Assembly: GCA_001557505.1 (NCBI GenBank)
Contig: LSAX01000001.1
Coordinates: 4,774,001-4,838,000, forward strand
Reading direction: 5' to 3'
Length of the DNA stretch: 64,000 nt
Origin: Reticulascus tulasneorum
Taxonomy: Eukaryota > Ascomycota > Sordariomycetes > Glomerellales > Reticulascaceae
The notes under the pieces: generated by a model
What the model was told of the DNA's origin: nothing
The model's database searches: none
Seen by the model: only the letters and a program-made list of their open reading frames with translations
Shown: positions 11,645 to 20,990 of the stretch, piece by piece
Numbering within the stretch: the stretch's first letter is position 1
How the letters are laid out: each line of letters opens with the position of its first letter
Translations under genes and position numbers: made by a program

Positions 11645-12568
11645 ATGCCGAAAGTCGCCCTCATAACTGGCGGAGCCTCTGGCATGGGCTTCGCTGTGGC
11701 ACAAACTCTCGCCAACAAAGGTTGGCATGTTGTGCTTCTAGATTTCAACGAGAAGGCCGGCAAAGCGGCCGCCACATCCATTCCCAACACCACATTCCGC
11801 AAAGTCGACGTCACTTCTTGGGCGTCCCTCTCTTCTGCCTTCGACGAAGCCTTCACACAGTTTGGCACGGTCAACTTTGTGTTTGCAAACGCTGGCATTG
11901 TCGAGAAGGACAGCTTCTATGAGAAGCAGGATATTTCGAAATCGAGGATACCTCCAGAGCCGAATCAGATGGTCGTTGATGTAAATTTCAAATCCGTGGT
12001 GAACACCAGCTACCTTGCACAACATTATTTCCGACTCAGTCCCCATCACGGGAAAGATGGGGTCCTGATCATCACAGCTAGCTGCGGGGCACTGGTATGC
12101 TTCCCCTAAATGAGAACGCATCGTACTCGTGAACTAATTCCTTCATAGTATCCATCTGAGTATTGCCCAATGTACTCAGGAGCGAAAGCTGGAGTGCTTC
12201 ATTTCATGCGAGCCCTGGCGTCTGCTTTCTATAATGTTGACGGCATTCGTACATACGCCATATGCCCCGGAACCGTGCGCACCAATCTCCTGGACCAGGC
12301 CGGCTGGTCTCAGTTTCCCGACGAATACTTCACGCCAGTTGAAGCTATCGTCAAGACAGTTGATATGCTAATCGAAGGCGGAGAGATGACGGATACAGCG
12401 GGCAAAAAGATCAGACAGGGAGAAGATTGGGGGCTTGCAGCTGAGATTATCGGCGACAGATTCTACTTCCGAGACCATGTTGAATACTGCGATGAACCGA
12501 TGAAAGAGATGATGCTGGCTACCAAGTTTGATGCCGGATCTCAGATCCTTGAAGGAAGCAGGAACTGA
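11645..12568 (+). CDS. Short-chain dehydrogenase/reductase (classical SDR)
   Basis: Two exons, 11645-12094 and 12149-12568 (54-bp intron, phase 0), give 289 residues. The N-terminus has the cofactor motif TGGASGMG (residues 8-15) after VALI, and a NAG motif follows (FANAG). The catalytic set is Ser146, Tyr159 and Lys163 (YSGAK), with the usual 13-residue Ser-Tyr spacing, and a PGTVRT segment closes the fold. This is a classical NAD(P)-dependent SDR; an acidic residue after strand 2 (LLDF) suggests NAD. It resembles the 15-hydroxyprostaglandin dehydrogenase-like fungal group. The substrate is unknown; oxidation or reduction of an alcohol or ketone made by the nearby hydroxylase is possible. 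It shares its promoter region with the EthD gene. Confidence 0.88.
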
Positions 12569-13524
12569 ATCACAGGCTCTGCATGCCATTCGACAAGGTT
12601 ATTTGTACAAATATGTTTCCGCATCAACGAAGCTGAGATCAATAATCAACTAACGCAAAGTTATTGTGAGAGCATCGTATCAACGGCTGACCCATATCCA
12701 ATAAGCGTCTGTCAAATTGCCAGGGCATTGCCAGAGTTTATCTTAGACAGAAATAGATGATTCGGTGCAAATCTCGGTTAGACTAAAATACGAAATCAAT
12801 GCTGTCTCTTCAAACCGACCTTGCAGCAGTGGACTTTGCATGAAGCGCCTAGATTCTTGGGTGTTTGCACTGCATCCATGCAACTCCAACTTTCACTAGT
12901 ACTTGTATAATGTACAACAGAAATGCTGGGCAAACTTGACAATCTAGAGTTCTGGTTCAAATAATACTTGTGTGTGTGCGGGGACGGAAGGTGTATAGCC
13001 GTGCTGTCGTCCAACACGCGATTGGCTGAACACTACGAGTTGTAATCTCGTCAGGCCAACGTTCCGGTCTACGGTCACATTTTGAACATGACTGAATTAC
13101 ACAATTGGCTAGATACCACGACACCCCCAGAGTTGAGTTACATCCTTTCAACTCAAGATTCGGCCGTATTGTGTCACCATCTGAAAGGCCTACCTCTATT
13201 CGTAGCAATTTAGACTTCAACAATATCGGAACTGGTTGTTGCCGATACCCTCTGCTCTTTCCGACCCTTGTGTGCTGCGCCTTCGTGATATGTTCGGGAT
13301 GCTGGAAGTTCGGAAGCTTTCGTGCGTAAGGCACAGCTTCGAGGCCTGGATTGTTGACATGTGGAAGAATGAAGGAAAGTACACAGCAGAGTGGGAAGTA
13401 TAAATGGAGGCTCGTGGCGACATGACCTGAGAGTCCGCTCGATCAATCCAGGCCCAAGGTCATTCTTCTTGGACTTTTAATTCATCCTCAAGACAAAGTT
13501 TATTACTCCGCGTAAGACATACCA
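12569..13524. promoter_or_regulatory. Intergenic region with TATA box before the NPP1-like gene
   Basis: About 950 bp with no convincing frame. A TATA box (tataaat) lies at 13399-13405, about 120 bp before the ATG at 13525. Confidence 0.5.
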
Positions 13525-14370
13525 ATGAAGACTGCACTTCTTTCCCTGGCAGTATTTGCTCTGAGGCTTGCCCAAGCATCGAGCGATGGCACTATCAATA
13601 CCGGCCCCGTAAAGGCTCTTCCGAAGAATGCCTTCGATGGGCACTCGTACTTCCAGCCTGCCATCGATTTCGATATGGACTCTTGTTATAATGTACCCGC
13701 CGTCGATGCCTCTGGCAGGATCGATAAGGGGCTTGAACCAACTGGACACAGCCCATATTCTCAGAACTGCCGCGACGCCAGCGACCTGAACAACCAGAAC
13801 GTCTACAGCCGTAGTCGCTGTAACACAGGCTGGTGCATATTTCTCTACGCCTACTACTTTGAGAAGGACGATGCGGCATGCCCGGATTGCGACCTCTTTC
13901 CGAGCGGCCACAGATACGACTGGGAGCATATTGCACTCTGGGCGACCTATAATGAACGCGACTCTAAGGGCTACCCCATCGTCAAGTTCATTACCCACAG
14001 CGAGCACGGCAGTTATAAAACCAGCAAGAATACCGACGTTCACTGGGAGGGCACCCATCCTAAGCTAGTCTACCACAAGGACGGGATCCAGACGCACTGC
14101 TGGCGAGATGCTACTCCAGGAGATGAGCCACCAGAGAACCACTGGAAGATCTGGATCAAAGGCGCATTGCTCAGCTGGACCAAAATGCCTTCAGTCGCAA
14201 AGAATGCAATGAAGGGGGATGTGTATGGAGCCGGCTACTTTGGTCTTCTTGACGAACGCTTCGCCGATACCATAACAAGGTCCAAGCCAAAGGAGGTCAA
14301 CCAGTATTTCAACCCAAATGCTAACGGGGCTGACTGTGCTGCAAAGATGGAGACGACTGGCTACTGCTAA
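13525..14370 (+). CDS. NPP1-like (NLP family) secreted protein with a variant core motif
   Basis: Intronless, 281 residues. It begins with a typical signal peptide (hydrophobic residues 3-17, cleavage likely after the AQA region). The mature part has the NPP1 fold markers: an aromatic-rich strand segment (FLYAYYFEKD), then the heptapeptide region at residues 128-134 followed by EHIALWA. NLP proteins are secreted by plant-associated microbes; some damage dicot cell membranes and others are inactive or only perceived. In most cytolytic members the heptapeptide reads GHRHDWE. Here it reads GHRYDWE, with Tyr131 where the central His is usual. Several extra cysteines are present, as in the less common NLP subgroups. 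Because of the altered motif, cytolytic activity should not be assumed. A TATA box lies about 120 bp upstream. Confidence 0.85.
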   Translation: MKTALLSLAVFALRLAQASSDGTINTGPVKALPKNAFDGHSYFQPAIDFDMDSCYNVPAVDASGRIDKGLEPTGHSPYSQNCRDASDLNNQNVYSRSRCNTGWCIFLYAYYFEKDDAACPDCDLFPSGHRYDWEHIALWATYNERDSKGYPIVKFITHSEHGSYKTSKNTDVHWEGTHPKLVYHKDGIQTHCWRDATPGDEPPENHWKIWIKGALLSWTKMPSVAKNAMKGDVYGAGYFGLLDERFADTITRSKPKEVNQYFNPNANGADCAAKMETTGYC

Positions 14371-15087
14371 ATCCTAAGAAGTTGGTTGCCCTATATTTCG
14401 ATTCATGTCAGAGTGTTTATTCAATTCTCATCGTGGTGTTTCTTGGCCTAGAGGCTATGCGGTCTGCGCCGGGGCCTGCCAACGATTACTGTTCATAGAT
14501 GTGGTACAAGCTTGCGAGTCTGCGTGGCAGTGTGGATATGGTGGGTGTGTGCAGAGGTAGAAATTGAATCTTTGTTCCTTCTTAGTAAACAAAGCATTTC
14601 ATCACATCAAATTTCGCGATTCCTTTGAATGAAAGTAGCAATCTGTCATAAGATGACATTCACTACTGGGACCAATTGTCAACCTCCTGGGGTGTTATGT
14701 CAGTCTTCGAGAGATGGCTATTCTTGGTTTGGGATAACTTAAACAGTACGTAAGCATCGCGTCTCTATGATACTGACATTGGACAATGCCTGCATCACGT
14801 AAGATCACAGGCCGTCCTTTTCTTCCTTATAATCACTCAGCTCTTCCAGCTTCGTGATTTCCCCTATATGCTCGTGAGACCTTCCTTCAACAGTTGTGTA
14901 TCAAGATGGATCGCAGCTTAATGCATTTCATAGCAATGTCTAACCATCCTCCAGGCGTATAATTAGGATAAAGAAGGCGTTGATACTGAAGGAGGCGGGC
15001 AAAACCAAGCCCAGGATTATTCTTTGTATTAGAGCCGAGCAATAGCAGATGGCAGGAGGGAGCATGCACTTGAGCTGTCCCAGTACA
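14371..15087. other. Convergent intergenic region, no gene seen
   Basis: About 720 bp between the NPP1-like gene (plus) and the alpha/beta hydrolase (minus). It should hold both 3' ends. Nothing else was recognised. Confidence 0.45.
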
Positions 15088-15915
15088 TCATAATCCCTCG
15101 GCCTTCCGCTTCTGAAGCGTTTCAATCATCTTGAGAAGATGGGGGACAAATTTCTTCACCTCCACCTCAAACACTTGGTGATGTCCCGGAACATCGAATC
15201 TTGGACAGCCCAAGATTTTCTCCTGCTCATACGTTGTCAGTGCATAGTAAGCATCTTTCGATTCGATCCCCGTCATCAGTCCCACGCTAACTTTCTCCTC
15301 CACAAGGCGTCTTAGGTCCGGGACATATGCTGTCAGGATTGGAAACTCGTTTTGCCAGAAGTTGATGGGATTCTCGGGCTCCGGAGGCACAGTAGGCGGG
15401 ACCCCCTCCAACTCCATTCCCACGAATATCTTGTCGAACTCAGCAGCTGCAGCATCGATCCCTTTGGTATCTCGCAGCTCGAGCAAGTAAAGACACATTT
15501 CGAATATCTCGCTACCGTTGGGTAGTAACATGAATGTGGGTGCTTCATGAGAGATGAGATGTTCCACGGCTTCCGGATGGTTGATTGCGAATTGGAATGC
15601 GATGATCCCACCAGCGCTGCTGCCGAAGAGGATCGATTTGGAGAAGCCCATGGCTCTGATGATGGCTAGAATATCTCTTCCTTGCTGGGGAGGATTCAAC
15701 CGCTTATTGACCTTGACTTGACTAGCCGACATTTGGCGCCGGTCGAAGGTAACGCAGGTGTATTGGTCTGAGAGCGCAGCCATGATGGCGTTGTACTGGC
15801 GGCCCTGCCCATTGCCGCCGGGGATGAATGTCAGCAAAGGTCCTGTGCCCTGGTGCCAATAGCGCAATTTGCAATCCTCATTGTCAACAGTCGCATAGGC
15901 TGGATTGAACTCCAT
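15088..15915 (-). CDS. Alpha/beta hydrolase
   Basis: An intronless frame; from ATG 15913-15915 it encodes 275 residues. It begins with a short strand and LRYWHQGTGPLLTFIPGG, a typical alpha/beta hydrolase opening with the oxyanion-hole turn (IPGGNG). The nucleophile elbow is GSSAGG with Ser100, and a late His sits in PGHHQVFE near residue 246, matching the Ser-Asp-His triad layout. No signal peptide, so probably cytosolic. The frame is open further upstream with another ATG at 16036-16038, which would add 41 residues; the shorter start was chosen because the fold begins there. Substrate unknown; esters, lactones or small amides are possible. Confidence 0.82.
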   Translation of the reverse strand: MEFNPAYATVDNEDCKLRYWHQGTGPLLTFIPGGNGQGRQYNAIMAALSDQYTCVTFDRRQMSASQVKVNKRLNPPQQGRDILAIIRAMGFSKSILFGSSAGGIIAFQFAINHPEAVEHLISHEAPTFMLLPNGSEIFEMCLYLLELRDTKGIDAAAAEFDKIFVGMELEGVPPTVPPEPENPINFWQNEFPILTAYVPDLRRLVEEKVSVGLMTGIESKDAYYALTTYEQEKILGCPRFDVPGHHQVFEVEVKKFVPHLLKMIETLQKRKAEGL

Positions 15916-16538
15916 GGTAGAGTGACGTTCCGACTCGAGTTCAATTATCTTATTGGCATCAGAAGCAAGACTCGCTAGATTCGATGGATTCCAGGTTTCA
16001 GGGAGAAGATGTATGTGGTTCTGATGAACGATGGCCATCTCATTACAACCCTCCCAGCAATTCCAGAGTTTATATTTATTTTCCCTATCGAAGAGGATGT
16101 CCTCCGTATATCCTCTCCCCGGCAGCAAGTTGGTGATTTATTGAGGTGGTGCCTTATCGGAGACGACGCTTCCCCGGATCCCCCCGCCTGCAGCCTAGAC
16201 TAGAACATCATTCGTTGCCGGGTGACTCCTGGCCGGTACTAATGCGGGATGACGGGCAGGGTTACCGAGAAAGATGACGAAACTGCGGACGCGGCTCCCA
16301 AATCCTGCCTCTCTTTTCTTTGGCGAACAGAAGTGTTAAGCCGAATTCAGACAGATCTTGGCGGGACTGTGCAAGAACACCAATAAAGAATACGCACGTG
16401 GAAAGAGGATCGGGAAGGATTTCTCCCTTGTGGTCCGTTTGAAAGATAGCCCGTAGAATCGGGCGACTATGCAAAAAGAGAAGAAGAAGGAGAAGGGAGC
16501 CGAACGGTCCAATTCTATGGATTAAGTTCAAGTTCGAC
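15916..16538. other. Intergenic region, no gene seen
   Basis: About 620 bp between two minus-strand genes. It should contain the hydrolase promoter and the 3' end of the guanine deaminase. No further frame is supported. Confidence 0.4.
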
Positions 16539-17975
16539 CTAGTCTGACTGTCTGACCAGAGCACCGCGGACAAAGACCTTGTGGATATTGCGATCATCGC
16601 CCGTCATGATGAACTTTTCAAAGATTATCCTTAATCCGTTGTCCGGCTCTACCATCGTCATGACGCCGCGATTCCTCCCCCCCGTCTTCACCCACAATGC
16701 ATCGAATTGCTTACCGACTGCGAAGCTCCCAATGTCATCGTCCAGACAGCAGACCGCTGCACCGCCGAGTGTTGCGAGATAGAAGCCCTCTTCGATTGAA
16801 AGATGCATGTCGCTGCCACTGCTCATCACTTCCCGTGCATTGGATGCGATGAAAGCTTGGCGAATCACGTCAAGCATGCTGCTCGAGAATCCTCCACCAC
16901 TGTCCGTCCCCAGCCCGACCTTGATGCCTCTTCTCAGGAAGTCTCGGACCGGCGCAGCCATGAAGCCACCGCCAACTGTCATGTTGGAGACCGGACAGTG
17001 GGCAATTCCACAACCAAGCTCCTTGAGCTTGTCCTTCTCGTATTCGGTGATGATGGTGCAGTGGGCTAGGATGCTTCGTCTGCCCAGCAGACCAAAGTGG
17101 TTGTACAGGTCAACCTCATTCTCAAAGTCGGGGAACAGCGACTTCGTGGCTGTGATCTCCTGCTCCGCTTCATCAAAGTGCGTCTGGATTGGCAAATCGG
17201 GATTAGCCTTGGCAATGCGCCCCAGGCCTTCGAGAAGCTCGGGGGTACACGTGATGGCAAAGCGTGGCGTCAGGACATGGCGCACAAGGTCGGAATTCTG
17301 ATCGATCCTGCGTATGTGGGCAATGCAAGCCTCGGTTTCTTTCAGCGAGGCGGTGGCATCTGTATCTTTGTAGTAGTCGGGAGCATTACGGTCCATATTA
17401 CACTTCCCAACAAAGGCTCGCTGGCCCTTGCGCAGGCAGATGTCCGCCAGTATGCGCGTGGCCTCGCCATGCATTGAGCCATAGTAGGATGCGGTCGTGA
17501 CGCCCTGGCGAAGGAAACCATCTACACAGTCTTCGTATACTGTTTTGGCATATTCGGCATCAGCGAAGCGGGCTTCACTCGGGAATGTAATCTGATCCAG
17601 CCAGTCGAGGATGTGCAAGCCCTGACCCAGTCCTCGCATCGCCCATTGCGGTGCATGATTGTGGGTATCGACAAATCCTGGAATCAAAAAGTCGCCGCGA
17701 GCGAGAAAGTGGGTCGAATAAGTCCCGATGTGTGCAAGGACAGACTGGGCTCGCTCAACGATATGGCTATCCTTACCACTTGGTGACGGGGTTGCCTGAC
17801 CATCGGGTGATGATAGGATAGCCTCAGCAACGGCGAGAGAGACGTCAGTCTCGAAGAATACGATCCGTCCATGACCATCGACAATAACAAATGCATCAGT
17901 CAGGGCCTGCAGGTCCCCGGGGGAGAGTGAATGTATCACGGCGCCATGGAAAACGAGGGGTTGAACTGGGCCCAT
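16539..17975 (-). CDS. Guanine deaminase
   Basis: From ATG 17973-17975 a single coding exon gives 478 residues, close to the usual length. The zinc site of the amidohydrolase superfamily is complete: DTHNHAPQ (His105, His107), QTHFDEAEQE, LAHCTIIT and GTDSGGG. The overall order, including PGFVDTHNHAPQWA and GIAHCPVSNMTVGGG, is that of guanine deaminase, which converts guanine to xanthine plus ammonia in purine salvage and catabolism. One difference from many guanine deaminases is QTHFDE where QTHISE is common. A likely intron lies in the leader just upstream. With the ureido hydrolase and the GATA-controlled symporter at the left end, it suggests a purine/ureide nitrogen theme, though the genes are about 10 kb apart. 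Confidence 0.88.
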   Translation of the reverse strand: MGPVQPLVFHGAVIHSLSPGDLQALTDAFVIVDGHGRIVFFETDVSLAVAEAILSSPDGQATPSPSGKDSHIVERAQSVLAHIGTYSTHFLARGDFLIPGFVDTHNHAPQWAMRGLGQGLHILDWLDQITFPSEARFADAEYAKTVYEDCVDGFLRQGVTTASYYGSMHGEATRILADICLRKGQRAFVGKCNMDRNAPDYYKDTDATASLKETEACIAHIRRIDQNSDLVRHVLTPRFAITCTPELLEGLGRIAKANPDLPIQTHFDEAEQEITATKSLFPDFENEVDLYNHFGLLGRRSILAHCTIITEYEKDKLKELGCGIAHCPVSNMTVGGGFMAAPVRDFLRRGIKVGLGTDSGGGFSSSMLDVIRQAFIASNAREVMSSGSDMHLSIEEGFYLATLGGAAVCCLDDDIGSFAVGKQFDALWVKTGGRNRGVMTMVEPDNGLRIIFEKFIMTGDDRNIHKVFVRGALVRQSD

Positions 17976-17979
17976 ATTG

Positions 17980-18086
17980 CTGAAGACACTCAGCGCCAAC
18001 AAAAGATCCAAGCAGAGGGGGTTGGCTAGTCACGGCTGGCAAATACGCTAGTGTGTCGCTGGCTGACTTCCAAGTTGATTACTTAC
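17980..18086 (-). other. Probable 5' leader intron of the guanine deaminase gene
   Basis: Read on the minus strand, a perfect donor GTAAGT starts at 18086 and a TCTTCAG acceptor ends at 17980, four bases before the ATG. Splicing would remove 107 bp from the leader. The upstream reading frame does not join in frame with the coding exon, so it is not an extra coding exon. Confidence 0.45.
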
Positions 18087-19191
18087 CTCCATACGCGACT
18101 ACGAGATCTGGTAGGCTGAGTCCGTAATCCGTATGGGCAAATAAACTTGATGCACAGAGATTCGTGACGTCAAGAGGTGAAGGGATTTTTCTTAATAAGC
18201 GGGGGCGGGAGGGGCCCTTGATGAAGGGAAGGAGCATGATTTTTATGTGGGCTTTTGCGACCATGCATATGCGCTATCCAGGAGGTGGCGTCACCCAACC
18301 TGCTATTATTCCATCCCCGAGCCCCTCTAGCTTGCGCTTATTGATAGCCAAACGCTGTTACTAAATTGCCCTGGTTAGCGGGGTGTCCCAAGACCAAGAT
18401 GGTGGGACTTCCTTCATTGTTCGGTGATTCAAAACTTGCGCCGTTGAACATGACTTTGTTTCTTAGCGGTTGGCATATCTCCCCCCCCCTGACTAGGAAC
18501 ATGGAAGTGGGTAGGCTAGAAGCATTGGTGCCTCGGCGCTGAGCGATCGATCGAAAATAGATGTCACTGCGTCGTCCATCCCATCAATTCTTTCCACTCA
18601 TTCATGCTGCGTCCCGAGTTCCGACATGGTTCGTCCCAACACGACGAAGGAGCTCCAGCCGCTATGTGCCTCTTCCATCCGAGCTGTTATATTGTTTTTC
18701 TGATTCCAGGTCAAAGTCGTGCCATCAACCGACCTGCGTCTCGGGTAGCCCGGCATACCGAGTTGACGCAATATGACCGCATCGTATTCGTCCAGAATGC
18801 GCAGCAGCTTTCCGGCTCGTATGTGCGGAGCCGACGGAGAATATCCTGCCAAGCAGCGCCGACCTGGTGGAGACTAAGCTGAACGGTGTGGCTCCAGCAC
18901 GCAACGTGCCGCCTCGTATCCTAACATCAAAGTGCCTACCAGCCGGCGGCGCCCTCCTCAAAAGAACCAGGGAAAATCTAAACGGTTGCGCCCCACAAAG
19001 CTGTCCGGTCTTCCGGTGTTTGTGACGCTCCTTTATAAGGGGATGCTGCATCTGCCCCTTGCCCATCATGCTCAATCTTCTCAATATCAGCTTAATCATT
19101 CGTTAATCTTCGCTTTGTCCATTCGCTTTCACCCTTGACCTCGAGTCACCAGTCATTCGCTAGAGAAGAGAAGAGAATCTAATAATTCAAT
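18087..19191. promoter_or_regulatory. Divergent intergenic region, guanine deaminase/mucin gene
   Basis: About 1.1 kb. A TATA box (tttataagg) at 19032-19040 precedes the mucin ATG by about 155 bp. One HGATAR match (TGATAG) is at 18342-18347. A nine-C run sits at 18481-18489. No gene is supported here. Confidence 0.45.
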
Positions 19192-20990
19192 ATGCGTGGT
19201 GTTTACTTCGGAGTTGGCACTATCGCCCTCGCGGTCGTCAACGCCTGGGAGTACCCTTTCTGCGTATGTCTCCCTTCTTTGCTGCAAAGGCAACTCTTGT
19301 TGGACGAGTCTGGTTGCTAACTATCTTCCAGGAGCATGATGGTTGCTATCGCAACCTCATTGATGAGCGCTTTGAGGAACAAGCCGAGAAGTTTTGCCCT
19401 GAGTTCCTCTCGGGCACTACCACCGCCCCTGACGCTATCCCCACCGAGTTCAACAACTGTAATGGTGATGTGAAGGCTGTTTCTTCGGCATGCTCTTGCA
19501 TCACGTATACCTTGACTGCCACTGTTTCGTCCACCACCACTAGTGCCTCACCTACTGCGACCAGCACTTCCACATCGGTAATCGAGACAACTTCAAGTGC
19601 GCCATTGACCACCTCCACCACTTCGACCACCTCGTCCATCTCGTCCACCACCACCACCACCACCACTAGCAGCAGCAAGCCGCTGGAAACCACTAGCACC
19701 TCGTCGTCGTCTACAAGCACGTCGACGACTAGCACCTCATCTGCTGTTCACACCACCTCAACCACTACCAGCAGTGAAGATTGCGACACCACTACCACCA
19801 CCACCACCACCACCACCAGCAAGCCCACCATCACCTCCACTACTGAGGACTGTGATACAACAACAACCACCACCACCAGCAAGACTCACAAGCCCACCAC
19901 CACCTCCAGCACTGAGGATTGTGACACAACAACCACCACTACCACCAGCAAGACTCACAAGCCCACCACCACCTCCAGCACTGAGGATTGTGACACAACA
20001 ACTACCAGCACGACCAGCACGACCAGCAAGCCCACCACCACCACCACCACTACTAGCTGGGGATATCACAATGGTACTACTACCACCACCACTACCAGCA
20101 GCGAGGATTGTGACACAACTACCACCACTACCCCAACTGGAAAGCCTCACCACACCACCACCACCACCAGTAGTGAAGATTGTGACACCACCACCACCAC
20201 CACCACCCCGACCAGCAAGCCTCACAAGCCCACAACCACCAGCAGCACTGAGGATTGTGATACAACCACGACTAGCACGACTAGCAAGCCTCACAAGCCT
20301 ACCACCACCAGCACTACTACTAGCTGGGGATATCACAACGGTACTACTACCACCACCACTACCAGCAGCGAGGATTGTGATACAACTACTACTACCCCAA
20401 CTGGAAAGCCTCACCACACCACCACCACCACCACTAGCAGCGAGGATTGTGACACCACGACCACTACCAGCCCTACTGGCAAACCTCACCACACCACCAC
20501 TACCTCCTCAGAGGACTGCGAGACTGAAACGGCTACCAAGCCGCCTCACACAGTCCCCACTGGCAAGCCCTCGCACTCGAAGCCCCCTCACAGCTACACC
20601 ACTTCGACTGTGTACACTACCACTGTCCGCACCGTCACTTCCTGTGCCCCAACTGTTACCGACTGCCCTGAGGGTCCTCATGAGACAACCGAGACCATTG
20701 CTGTTACGACCACGGTGTGCCCCGTCACTGAGAGCGTTCCTCCCCACACTTTGTCTACGACTGTCAAGCCAACTCAATCGGCTCCCCCACCGGATCAGGA
20801 TGAGCCATCCGTGCCTGCACCTTCGCAGCCCGCTACTGCCAGCACCCCCGCGGGAACAACGCCACCTACCGTCAGCCCAACGACCACCGGCCCTGTCCAG
20901 GTCACCCCTGGCAGCGCCGCCGGTCGTCTTGGCTCCGGTATTGAACTAGCAGCCGCCGCTGCTGGTGTCATGGTCATTGCTCTTCTATAA
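19192..20990 (+). CDS. Thr/Ser-rich mucin-like GPI-type cell-surface protein
   Basis: Two exons, 19192-19263 and 19332-20990 (68-bp intron), give 576 residues. Exon 1 encodes a signal peptide ([20 protein letters not shown]) ending just before the intron. A short globular N-terminal part with several cysteines follows ([20 protein letters not shown]). Then comes a stalk of about 400 residues of almost pure Thr/Ser with repeats carrying EDCD, plus a Pro-rich stretch. The last residues ([19 protein letters not shown]) look like a GPI-attachment signal with a small-residue site upstream. The protein is probably heavily O-mannosylated and anchored in the membrane or wall. The stalk is unusual in having one cysteine per repeat. 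I know no function; adhesion or surface shielding is an inference. Confidence 0.8.
19774..20530 (+). repeat. Coding tandem repeats with ten (S/T)EDC(D/E) units
   Basis: The Thr-rich stalk holds ten copies of S/T-E-D-C-D (the last ends in E), separated by Thr runs and KPTTT or KPHHTTT linkers. A larger block starting at SWGYHNG occurs twice, at about 20055 and 20322, exactly 267 bp (89 codons) apart, which points to in-frame duplication of a multi-unit block. Such arrays tend to change copy number between strains. Confidence 0.8.

Noticed and set aside
19346..20949. Long overlapping frames on both strands within the mucin gene (poly-Pro plus frame, Gly/Val-rich minus frames)
   Set aside because: They arise from the ACC/ACT codon repeats of the real Thr-rich gene, which has a signal peptide, a spliced start and a GPI-type end.
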